Below, one piece after another: positions 1 to 59,560 of a stretch of 64,000 nucleotides of DNA (position 1 is the first letter of the stretch; each line of letters opens with the position of its first letter). Origin of the DNA: Callaeas wilsoni. Taxonomy: Eukaryota > Chordata > Aves > Passeriformes > Callaeidae. A program made the translations under genes and the position numbers. The stretch covers positions 1-64,000 of the forward strand of contig VWPU01001226.1 of assembly GCA_013398955.1 (NCBI GenBank), given 5' to 3'. The notes under the pieces were generated by a model. That model was not told the origin of the DNA and did not search any database. It was given only the letters and a program-made list of their open reading frames with translations.

Positions 1-133
1 CCGGGGCAGCCGCGGGGCCGGGCCGGACCTTCCCCGGGACCGGAGCTTTCCCCCGCGCCCGCCGCAGGGCATGGGTGCCGCGGCTCCGCGCTGCGCTGCC
101 GCGCCCCGGCCCCATGAGTCCTCGCCGGAGCAA
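1..133 (+). other. TSPAN12: Probable TSPAN12 noncoding first exon (5' UTR) in a CpG island
   Basis: Very GC- and CpG-rich sequence ends in two consensus splice donors 24 bases apart: CAA|gtgagt with GT at 134 and GCG|gtaagt with GT at 158. Either could join the acceptor ending at 498 just before the coding start. The window begins inside this region, so the transcription start and core promoter are not visible. Both donors keep the same reading phase. The assignment rests on splice signals and on the usual noncoding exon 1 of this gene, not on transcript data. Confidence 0.5.
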
Positions 134-326
134 GTGAGTGCGGGAGGCGCCCGGGCGGTAAGTGGCCGCTGTCCCCCGGCCGCCCTCCCTCCCCAGGGCA
201 AGCGCGTCCATCCTGAGCTGAGAGGGAGCTGGCGTCCCCGGGCCGTGCCTCCGCTGCCCTCAGCTCAGCTGTCCCGCTGGGGTAGCCCGCGGCTTCTCCC
301 TGCCCGCGGATTTATTATTTTTATGA

Positions 327-42319
<41,993 letters not shown>

Positions 42320-43585
42320 GTGATGCAATGAATCCGCGAAGTCACAGAGGATTTTTTTGTTTCGTTGTTATTTTTGTTCTGTTTCATCAAATATGCCAAA
42401 TGTACCAGTCTTCTTATGCTTCAGAAACCAGCTAATGAATGGAAGTGAAGGAGACCAGCAAAGAAGATGAGCCTGTTGTCAGCCTCTTAGCCATGGCCTC
42501 AGCTATGAAAAAGAGTTGATTTTGTGTGTTTGTTTTTTGAAAGACGCTCATTCAGTTGAGCACAGTAATACTCTACTTATTGTAACAAGCTGTGTGAAGT
42601 GTAAAACACGGACTCGTTCACAGGTAGACTGAACCTGTAAGGAAGCATCATGGGAAGGGAAGAGAAATACTCATCTTCTGAAGAAACAATTGTGCTTTGA
42701 GCAAACAAAATGTGACTTCACCTGAAATTGACTTTTAATAAGCCATTTGGAAAATGTCTTAATCAGGGATCTATGTATGTATAATTGTGTGTTTTCATGT
42801 GTGCATGGAAAGCAGAGCTACAATTCAAGTTAATACTTGGATTTAAAAATTTGCAAGATTTGTAAAAAGAGCAAGATTTTCTTTTTTCTAACAAAACCTT
42901 TATCTTAGTTTTTGTTCTTAAAGATGTTCTAAAACTTCTATTTCTATCTAACATAACGATTTTTTAATTCTAAATGTATTAAACAGGGATTGAAAACAAA
43001 ACTATAGCTCTGGGCAATAGACTTTAGTTTTCTGGAGAATTCTTCTTTCAAACAGTTTGTTCTGTGGACTGTTTCTTAGTAAAAAGGAAGAAAACCTTAA
43101 ACATTCTTTCTAAAATGGGAATCAATATGGGAGTAGCACATTTTTATAGATAAGTCTTTTCTCCTGTCCATGATTCTCCTGAAGCTAGAAACAAAAGACT
43201 GCAAGAAAAATGCTTACAGTTCTGGATGCTGTTGCAATAATTGTAAAAGTACATGAGGAAAAAAAATTTACTTTGGTGAGTGCTTCATTAAGAGCTCTCT
43301 GGTGGCTTAAAATGCCAGCCGGAAACAGATTAAAATGTATTTATTGAGGTGGGGAAAGTGCATTTTACTGTATTTTATGAACAATGTCTATGTCATAGGA
43401 TTATTTTTACAATTGGCCACGCTCTTGAGATATATATTTGTTCCACTGAGTATAGTAGTTTGTGGCAAATGGGCTTTTTACATAATATTACATTAAAAAA
43501 TTTTTCATTTGTTTTGGAATTTGTAAAAGAAAACAAAAGCAAAATGTGATTTGGTAGACAATAAAATTACTTTTCTCTTAAATTC
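42320..43585 (+). other. TSPAN12: TSPAN12 3' UTR
   Basis: AT-rich sequence follows the stop and runs to a canonical AATAAA at 43560-43565, with a T/GT-rich stretch 25-45 bases further on that suits a downstream element. The predicted length is ~1.27 kb. The end is inferred from the signal; no transcript evidence is available. Confidence 0.7.
43560..43565 (+). terminator. TSPAN12 polyadenylation signal AATAAA
   Basis: Canonical hexamer about 1.24 kb after the stop, followed by T-rich sequence near 43590-43610. It is the best candidate for the end of the TSPAN12 mRNA. Confidence 0.65.
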
Positions 43586-45587
43586 CATAACGACTTTTTT
43601 GTTTTTAGTCTAGAGTGGGAATGCTTTGGATGGGCATTGGGAGGGTCCTCCTGCTAGTGTGAGTTAATTTGACTTGTCTTTACCCATTCCACTTACTCTG
43701 CTGTGGTGAAACTGCAGTGTAATTTTCTTTTTTTTTATTGCTTCTGAGAAAATTTCTTAAGGGCTTGTGAAATTAAGCTCTTCAGTTGTGTGGGCTGTTT
43801 GCTTTTTAGCAGTCTGCTTATTGGATGTATTAATTTCAAGAGTACTATTGCAAGCAAGATTACCTTTCTGCTTTTGTACTTCTATAGATGCTAATACTTA
43901 TTTTGGGAAGTGAAAGGAGAGACCATCCTAAAATGTTGCTTGGAGCATCTTTGTCAGGAATGCTTTCTTACGTTCTGTTTGGGGAGCCTTGGCCCGGGGT
44001 TACTGCGCAGGTACAGCCGTGTTCCACCCCTGCCGCCGCTCAGCCTGGGTAGCGTTGCTGTAGCCGAGGGTGAGGTTCCTGTGCAGACAAGGAGCGGGTG
44101 TCTGACAAAGTCTGAGTGTAGAGCAGCTCCAGGCTTCGGAGTGCTACAGAGGCCAGTGGTGCTGTACAGTGCATTGAGTCATCATTTGCCTCTGTTTAAA
44201 AACCAAAAAAGAAGTCCGTACAAACCACAAATTGTGGAATCTTGATTATGGATTACATGTACACAGCTACATTTGGCAGTGAATTACTGCTGAATGTAGT
44301 GAATTTCGCTTAAGTAATGTTAAAAAAAAGTAATGTAAAAAGAAATATAAAATTCTCTTTTTCCAGGAAACCTCAGCCCTTAAAAGTTTTATCCAAGGAA
44401 TCTATGGAAACTCCCTTAGCCATGCTTCAAATATTCCTAATCTTTCCACACAAGGACTGCTTAGACTATCTTGGGGGTTGCCTATGTATCTTCTTGTGTC
44501 CAGGTTAGAGCTCATCAAGGAACAAATATGGCAAGCCAAGCTAGAGGGATGTGTTGGGATTTAGAGATACCTAGATCCCAGGTCATTTTGGTTTTAGGCT
44601 GTTTGGGTGCTGAGGAAGCACTGCCTTCAGGTGTAGTCAGGTTTCTTTACCAGCAGAGGGATTGCTTTGGGGAGGCCTCCTTTGATACAGAGCTAACCTC
44701 CCAAAGCAGTGTTTATGGACCTCCACAACAATGAACCTTTGCAGTCAGGGAAACCTCACTTGGGCTTGGCTACCCAAGTCTACATTCTGGGAAAGAATAT
44801 TTCTATTTTGAGTATTTAACCACATTTGCAGAAATAGGTCTCATCTGTAAACTGGAACCCTTTAAGAATTTTTTTCTTTGACCGCTCAGGCTATGACGTG
44901 TCTTTTTTTCTAGGGCTTCTTCAAAGAGCCTTAAAATTAATTGACTAGGCTGCAGTGAGCCTGCTCTTTTCCTGTAGAGCTTTAGATTCTATGTAGGAGA
45001 GAGGCTGCTTGGCAAGACAGGAACGTTTAGAGATACTTGAGGAAGTGAAAACTGCTTCCTCTTATTTTCTTTTTTTCTCAGTTTTACAGGAGTACTTGGA
45101 GAAGGACGGTGTGTGTTTTGTTCTCTGCAGCATAAAGTGTAATGAACAAAATCTTTCTTGTTGGAACAACTACAGAGATGCTCCTTAACATTTTTCACAG
45201 AGCACTCAAGGAGAGCAACAGTATCAGAAAGAGGGATCACTCCTTGCCAGCACCACGTTTTGTGTTCTGCCCAGTGACTATACCCAGTCCATGGGACTGT
45301 GCCTGTTACTGTGGGGCTGAGCATGCTTTTAGGAGGCAAAAATCACTATTTCTGGTCCTTGGATAAGGTATTGATTCATCTACCAACAGGTTGTATGACA
45401 GGATTTTTGGAAGGAAAGAACTATATTTTCTTCTTTGTAACTTTTCATTTTGTGAAAGCATATATGAATATAAGGGAATATATAAAGAATGAATAGTAAA
45501 AAGAGAGGCTGTTGGTCACAGCAACTATATAGTTAAATATGGTGGAGGAAGGAGTTTATAAATAGCTTTTAAAGTTTTTATTGCACA
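43586..45587. other. Intergenic spacer with a GC-rich patch
   Basis: Spacer downstream of TSPAN12. A patch at about 43980-44160 is clearly richer in G+C and CpG than its surroundings. It has no start-to-stop frame with recognisable homology. The rest is AT-rich unique sequence. Confidence 0.6.
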
Positions 45588-45725
45588 AGCATTGTATTTG
45601 GTCTCAGAGCATGGTGCTAATAATGCTAAGGTTGCAAGTTCAGTCCCCATATGGGCCATTCACTTAAGAGTTGGACTTGATCCTTGTGTGTCCCTTCCAA
45701 CTCAGAATATTCTGTGATTCTGTAA
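45588..45725 (+). mobile_element. tRNA-Ile-headed SINE with CR1-like tail (TguSINE1-like)
   Basis: Bases ~45588-45658 resemble tRNA-Ile(AAT): the CTAATAA anticodon loop is intact and a B-box-like AGTTCAGTCC lies at 45637-45646, followed by the atgggcca acceptor-stem remnant. The following ~65 bases (ggacttgatcc... cccttccaactc... attctgtgattctgta) match the 3' end of CR1, so the element was probably mobilised by CR1. I recall this architecture from the zebra finch TguSINE1 family. The 5' boundary is approximate. Confidence 0.8.
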
Positions 45726-45776
45726 ACTATGCAGAAAAACACAGATTATTAAATTCTTATGACATTGAAATACTTA

Positions 45777-46807
45777 GGGCTTGCATGGCACCATAGTGGG
45801 GAGGCTACAGGGTGATTTCTGTGAGAAGCTGAGAAGCTTCCCCCATGTCTAATAGAGCCAGAGCCAACCAGCTCCTGCACGGACCCACTGCTGGCCAAGG
45901 GCTGAGCCCTTCAATGACAGTGGTAACACCTCTGGGATAGCTATTTAAGAAGCAGAAAAGTGATTGCAGCAACAGCAAGTGCAGCTGGAAAGAGGAGTGA
46001 GAAGAGCTGCTCTGCAGACACCAAGGTCAGTGAAGAAGGAAGGGCAGGAGGTGCTCCAGGCACTAGGGTGGAGCTTGTGGTGTAGCCCATGGTGCAACAG
46101 GCTGTGTCCCTGCAGCTCACGGAGGTCCATGGTGCAGCAGAGATCCACCTGCAGCCCGTGGAGTGCCCCCACCAGAGCAGGTGGATGCCTGAAGGAAGCT
46201 GTGACCCTCTGCGTAGCCCCCAGTGGAGCAGACTCCTGGCAGGAGCTGTGGAGAGAGGAGCCCACGCTGGAGCAGGTTTGCTGGCTGGTTTGTGTGACCC
46301 TGTGGGGGACCCATGCTGGAGCAGTTCATGAAGAACTGCAGTCCATGGGAAGGACTCAGGTTGGAGAAGTTTGTGGAGAACCATCTCCCATGGAAGGGAC
46401 CCCGTACTGGAGCAGGTAAAGAGTGTGAGGAGCCCTTCCTGGGAGGAGGTAGGAGCACCAGAGAACACATGATGAACTGACCACAGACCGCATTTCCTGC
46501 CTCCCTGCACTTCTGAGGAGGAGTAGGTAGAAAATTCAGCAATAAAGTTGAGCTTGGGAAGAAGGGAAGGATGAGGGAAAGGTGTTTTAATTTTTATTAC
46601 CCTATTTGCATTTGATTGGTAATAAATTAATCGCACCAAGTGAAGTCTGTTTTTCCTATGACAGCAGTCAGTGGGTGATCTCTCCCTGCCTTTATCCAAA
46701 CCCAAGATACATTATTTTGTTATATTTTCCCTGCCCAGCTGAGAAGAGAACTGATAGAGTCACTTCAGTGGACATCTGGCATCCTGCCAGTGTTGTAAAC
46801 CCACCAC
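45777..46807 (+). mobile_element. Endogenous-retrovirus-type LTR element (solo, no viral genes)
   Basis: I recognise the block starting near ggcaccatagtggggaggc, then caccaaggtcagtgaagaagg, repeated ctggagcagg units, and an end at aacccaccaca as a bird LTR-type repeat. It carries a TATA-like TATTTAAG near 45942 and an AATAAA at 46621-46626, consistent with LTR promoter and polyadenylation signals on the + strand. No gag, pol or env sequence is seen, so it is a solo LTR or nonautonomous copy. A 254-codon antisense ORF (45941-46705) is a by-product of its GC-rich repeats. Target duplications were not identified and the ends are approximate. Confidence 0.75.
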
Positions 46808-48115
46808 AAGCATTGCATTTAATTAATGCAAAATGCTATTGTCGAAGAGAGATTGTATCTAAAACTTTCCAACTTGTGTATGATTGACTACTTCTGGTAA
46901 AAGAAATTTGATGTCCTAAACTTCTGAGAATTTTTATACATGTACTTCGTTTTTATTCAGCACTCCCTCACTTCAGTTGTTCCTTGTGCGTAGATACTGT
47001 AAAAAGTAGTCAACTAGATAATATAGGCAGGTAAGAAACTAAGTTGTCTGGATAATTCCATTTATCTTCTGGACATTGCCAATCTATATATAGAGTTCAT
47101 CCTGACACTGCTACTCTTTTAGCCACATGTTTACATATCCCATCAGCTGATGGCTGTTCTAGAACAGGCAATAATCCTAAAATATTCCCATGGTCAATGG
47201 AAAAATAAAGCCCTGGTGGGCCTCAGATGCAGCAAAGAGAGCTTATGACCTCCTAAGCACTCTCCTTGCCCAAAATTTAATGATCCTGTGGCTTCAGTAA
47301 TCTGTCCTCCTCTAGATTAGCTTCCTCACTGAAGGTCCCCCTTCTCTCTGCAGCAGCTGAGGCTACGTCATGTTCTCTGCTGTGAAAGCCTTCTCTGCTA
47401 GTCAGTGTGCTTCCACCAAGAGTACAGCCACAACTTCAAAATGTAAAGTGTAAGTTTTCAGTTTGTCTCCTGTAGCTATTTTATGAGAGGACAGTTGTTC
47501 TGAAAAATGCTCTGGGATGGTTCACAGACAGGTGTTACTTTTATCTTTCCCCACCACCCAGAGCAGTGAGCTCCTCACAGAGGCAACTATCACATGTGCC
47601 AGTGCTGATCAGCATCGTCTGCACCTAGTCACCCTTTATTAGTGATCCATGGCGTGTTGTTACCCACTCTTACGCTACAAAAAGAGTTTGATCTTCTCTG
47701 TGCACTAATATTTTATCAAGGGCATTTGATACCAGGTATGAGGAGACTCTGGAGGCTGAGAAGTTCAGCAGAGCAGTTTGGGTTTTGGATGTATATCAGG
47801 GACATTTTTAAAAGTACAGATAAAGAGGTGGAGTTCATACTGCTGGAAATAATGCTCCAATTTTCTCTGCTGCTGCAGGCTTGGGAAGGGAAAGGTGATG
47901 GCTGGTCTCTCACCTGCCATCCTGGAGAAGAGCAACTCTGAGTAGTGGAGCTGTGACATCCTGGTCTTGATGGCTCTAGTATGGTTTAGATACGCTTGTA
48001 GCTTGCCTGGAATTACTGTCTAGGACATTTGCTGACTTCAGATTTAGTGTTCCTTCCAATTTATTAGAGGGGTGGAAAAAAAGTTTCATGAATAAGTTAT
48101 TGCAAAACCAGGTTG
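46808..48115. other. Intergenic spacer between the LTR and the KCND2 3' end
   Basis: AT-rich to moderate-GC unique sequence between the two convergent genes. No gene or repeat family was recognised. Confidence 0.6.
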
Positions 48116-51100
48116 ACCCATTCAAGCATGCAGATGTTTTATTTAAATATTCCTCAAATGTCTATTTTTTCAGCATAACACTTGTATTATGCTGCCTTCT
48201 GAAATACGATATATGACTCAAACAAAATTGTCAAAACAACAACCTTGGTTTCTTTGTATGATACACAGAAATAATTACATTTCATGTACAGTACAGATGC
48301 ATTTTACACAGTCATCAACAGTCATTCACTACCAAAACAGCATTTAAATCACCTAAAACACCAAAAAAATGTGTATTTCCCAAATTCAGAATAAATTAAT
48401 GGTTTTGCGCGTGACATATGGAAATAGGAGACAGGACCGGAATTCTGAAAAATCTTACTAAATTATCTCTTAAGCTGCATTTTAAAAATGAAAGTACAGG
48501 TTGCTTCAGGGGTATAACTGTTATGCAAGTGTATTGCTGTAGTGCGTTCTTTCTAGTGCCTATGAACAGGAGAATAAAGAGCTTTTAAAAGACACATGAC
48601 CTGATGGAGTCAGTAGGTTTCCTGGGTTGTGTGTAGTCTTTACCAAAGTAGGTTTAGTAACTGCCCCTTTGCATTATTTAGCTGATATAACTAGTCATGA
48701 AGTACCATGTGACATAAAGAAGTTGTTGCAGTTTGCTGACATCAAGGCAGTTTTTATATCAATAATTGTTTGGCAAAAGGTGGGGACCAAGTATAAGTAA
48801 CCATGCATAGAAGTAGGATGCAGGTAAAAACTCTGATGTGTTCTGCCTCTCCTTTAAATCCATTAAAGTTTATGTAACCTACCAGCTTCAGCAGATCTGC
48901 AGTTTTCCAACAGGGTAGAAGAGAGAGCAGTGCTGGGTAATGGACTTGGGTAGGGTTGCTCAGAAGGAGCAACCCTTCCTCTGGCTCAGAGCACAGCCTG
49001 TGCTTCTGCTCTCTGATGTTTGAAAGAAATGGAGAAGCTCAGTTTACAAATCCTTCTGATTTGAAAAAAAATTGGGAAGTTAATTGCAAATTAACCAAGA
49101 ATGCATTAACTTCAGAATAAGTAAATGATAAGATAAAAGAGTAATGAATGGCATTATCTACTCTTTTTACTTGCAGTTTAATTCTAATATGTGATGCTGT
49201 ATTTTGGTGTATATACCGTAGCATGATAGTCTATCACCTACTCTTCACTGTTGACAGGTAGAGAGAAAGACCAGTATTTGTGTGCAAGAAAAAGTGTATC
49301 ATCAGCAAGTTTCAGTTTTTAGTGGGTATTTTAATGTAAATTTTCAGGTCAGTAGAATGCTAGCAAATACTATACTGAAACATACACTACTCAAACTATT
49401 AAATAACTGTGTTAATCATTTATTGTAATGGCATCTAATGCACTGAGCGTTTTGATTTATATGCATATTTTATTTTGCAGACATGCAATTATTTCTGATC
49501 CAGTGTTTTTGATGTATATGTGTATGTATTGATATGCACGTATTCTATGTATATTTGATGTATATGATGTATGGTATGTCATGAACATAAGAAGCATTAT
49601 GATACATCTAATGTACTCTCATGAAGAAAAATTACACTTTTTTATCGGAAAGGTTTCTGAAAATATCAATGCATTTTATAAATGGAGCCAAGAAGCCTTA
49701 ACTTGTAAAGCCTTCATATTAGCTTTTAGGCCGGCCTATGTAGGCAAATTCCAATTTAAATCAATTACATTTTTATAGCTTTGAGACTCAATCCATTATT
49801 CTGTCATTGTTCTTAGGTAATTAAATATTTTTCACACAATAAAAATTCTCAAGTTTTAAGATGCAAGTTTACAGATAATTACAAAAAGAATTTAGCCATC
49901 ATTTTTACTGAATGTCTTTCAGTGTCTTCCAGTGTAGCTAATACTCTGGATGCTGCAGAATGTAAGCAAGGAACATTTGGAGACAAGTGTTAGCTGATCC
50001 CCAAAACAACTTTGTGGTAATTTTAATTCAAATAGGATTGCTCCTGTAGCAGTAAACTGTGATGAGAAGTTTGATCAGAAAATACAGAAGTAGACAAGTT
50101 GTCTGTGGAAGAAAGGACTGTTGATTCATCAGTATCCTTGAAATCCCAAATGGTACAGTTATGTTGGAGTGAGCAACGAAGTGTCAGAGAAATAGAGAAC
50201 AGTGAACAAAGAACAATGACCGAATAGCAATTTGTGGTGCACAGTTTGGCTGTAAGATTATTTAAATGTTTGCCATTAGAAGTTTATAGTGTAGATGAAG
50301 TTGTGTAAAATACTTTAAAAAAAAAAAAATCCTGATTCCTGATACAACAGGTGTACAATGACTTATTGCAGTTGTAACAGTACCTAGGAAGCAAGATAAA
50401 ACAATAGTAAATATTGAACTAACGGAACACTTTTAGGTCACTAATGAGTGTTTGAGTAAGAAATACTGCATTTTTCAGAGGGAAGTTATTTGTACAACTA
50501 CCATGGAACATTAACAATCAGCTTGTTGTAAGTGCACAGAAATGCCCCTTTCTACAGTATTATTTTATCATGCCTAATCTGAAAAACAACAAAAATAAAC
50601 TGAGATCACAGCTCCAAATAATTTCAGCATGCATTATGGTTGTTCTTTCAGTCAGTACAAACATATTTCATATGAGCATTTTTTCGTTTGTTTTTTGACA
50701 GTTCTTCAACAAGTTTGTGGTTTATTAACAGGGAAAAAAAAGACATGTTATCAAAATGTTTCTTGTTTTGCATTCAGCAAGAACATAGGTTTCTATTTTT
50801 TCGTTTGTGTTTTTTTCTAAAAAGAGCTTTCATGATAAGAAGAAGCATCAATGGGGACATTTCATTGTGCTCATATAGTAAGTCAGGATGGTCACAGAAG
50901 ATTCCACCGCGCGTCAGTTCGGACAGGGGGTAAGAAACTCCTTTTGGTTCACACCCTATGACACCAAAACCCACAAAGTTTGTTTCTCCTGAACCTCTTG
51001 CTCTGCGGCCACTGGCACACTCGTCAAGGGGCGTCGTCTTTGTCAGCTCTCTCATTCCTCACGACTCGTTTTTCACTGCTCGAGCTCAGCTTGCAAGTGG

Positions 51101-51132
51101 TCTTTATGCTAATTTATAAATAATTCCTTGTT
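48116..51132 (-). other. KCND2: Probable KCND2 3' UTR
   Basis: The sequence after the KCND2 stop contains no competing gene and several AATAAA signals on the - strand. The most distal convincing one is at 48138-48143, giving a UTR of about 3.0 kb; nearer candidates include 50721-50726. The first ~200 bases after the stop are richer in CpG than the rest. The end is an inference from sequence signals. Confidence 0.45.
48138..48143 (-). terminator. Candidate KCND2 polyadenylation signal
   Basis: TTTATT on the + strand reads AATAAA on the - strand. It is one of several candidates; shorter 3' UTRs ending near 50720 are equally possible without transcript data. Confidence 0.4.
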
Positions 51133-58073
<6,941 letters not shown>

Positions 58074-58561
58074 TCATTTTTACTCAAATCCATTATCCTG
58101 TTTATCTAAAACTGCTAATTGGAGTCAGCTGCTTATGAATACTAATCTCACAGTGACTGACAGACTGCATTGCATCCATCCTCCAGGTGGAGCAAATCAC
58201 AAGTGTCTTCCCATTTAAAATGCATATGATAAAAGTTTTTATTTGTTTGCACGTATCGGCTACTAAGAAGAAGGACTTTGGAGACGGGATTAGATGAGTG
58301 TGGAAGTGCCGCCTTTTTTTTTTTTGCATTGCTGCAACTGCCACTCCTTATATCTTGTGGGGCAGAAACATGGACATCCATTTCAGTTGCTATTGCAGTG
58401 AAAATCTCTTTAAAGGGAAATAAACGGTTCAGGAAAAATGTAATATTGCAACATCTATGAGTGGGTTTCTCAGAGTCTTCTGGGTTTTTGGAGTACCAAA
58501 ATGTGATAGTGCTTTTATACTGTCTCCCAGCTAAGTTCCTGAATATTTGCAAGACCATTTT

Positions 58562-59560
58562 AGAATCACAGAATGGCTTGGGTTGGAAGGAGCCTTAAAG
58601 GTCATCTAGTTCCAACCCCTCACCATGGGCAGAGATGCCATGCACTACATCAGGTTGCTCAGGGCCCCATCCAGCCTGGCCTTGAACACTTCCAGGGGTG
58701 GGGCATCCACAACTTCTCTGGCAACCTGTTCCTGTGCCTCACCACCTTCTTAAAGAATCTCTTTCCAACATCTTATGTAAACCTGCCCTCTTTCAATTTA
58801 AAACCATTGCACCTTGTCATGTCACTATCTGCCTGTATAAGAAGTCTCTCTCCCTCCTTTTTATAAGTCCCTTTTAGCTACAGGAAAGCTGCTCTAAAGT
58901 CTCCCTGGAGACATCTCCAGGCTGAACAACCCCAACTCTCTCAGCCTATCTTCATAGGAGAGATGCTCCAGCCCTTGGATTATCTCTGTGGCCCTCCTCT
59001 GGAACTGCCTGCTCTAACAGGTCCATGTCTTTCTTGTGCTGAGGACTCCAGAGCTGGATGCAGCACTCCAGTGCAGTCTCACCAGGGCAGAGTGGAATGG
59101 GAGAACCATCTCCCTTGTCCTCCTGGCTTTTGATGCAGCCCAGGATGTGGTGGGCTTTCTGGGCTGTGAGTGCACAGTGCTGGCTCATGTTCAGCTTTTC
59201 ATCCATGAGAACTCCCAGGTTCTTCTCCACAGGGCTGCTTTTAATTATTTCCTCTGCCAGCCTATACTCATATGTGGAATTGTCCTGACCCAGATGCGAG
59301 CACCTTGCACTTGAATTTTTTGATCTTCATGAAGTTCTTATGGCCCTACTTTTCAAGTTTGTCCATGTACCTCTGGATGGCAGCTCTTCCTTCTCTTATG
59401 TCAACTGCATTGCTCACCTTTGTGTCATCTGCAAACTTGCTGAGGGTCACCTGATCTCACTGCTGGTGTCATTGATGAACATATTGAAGGGCACCGGTCC
59501 CGAGACAAAGCCCTGAGAGACACCACTCCTCACCAGCCTCCAGCTACCTCTTCATGTCTG
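58562..59560 (-). mobile_element. CR1 LINE, 5'-truncated ~1 kb copy
   Basis: On the - strand this gives the end of CR1 ORF2 followed by its 3' UTR, ending at the gaatcacagaatgg end motif (58563 on the + strand). The frame at 58952-59230 reads like the C-terminal end of CR1 reverse transcriptase: KNLGVLMDEKLNMSQ..ALTAQKAHHILGCI, then [17 protein letters not shown]. It inserted in the same orientation as KCND2. It is fairly well preserved compared with the other CR1 pieces here, but the gene is incomplete and inactive. Confidence 0.93.
58952..59230 (-). pseudogene. Remnant of CR1 reverse-transcriptase C-terminus
   Basis: A 92-codon open frame inside the CR1 copy matches the extreme C-terminal part of CR1 ORF2. 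The catalytic reverse-transcriptase motifs are absent because the element is 5'-truncated, so it cannot make an active enzyme. Confidence 0.85.

Noticed and set aside
45600..45660. Possible tRNA-Ile gene
   Set aside because: The 5' half is degraded, the D-arm and acceptor stem do not pair well, and a CR1-like tail follows directly, so it is a SINE head.
45941..46705. 254-codon antisense ORF resembling a Ser/Leu/Pro-rich protein
   Set aside because: It lies inside the LTR-type repeat, antisense to it, and arises from GC-rich repeated units. It does not match any retroviral protein.
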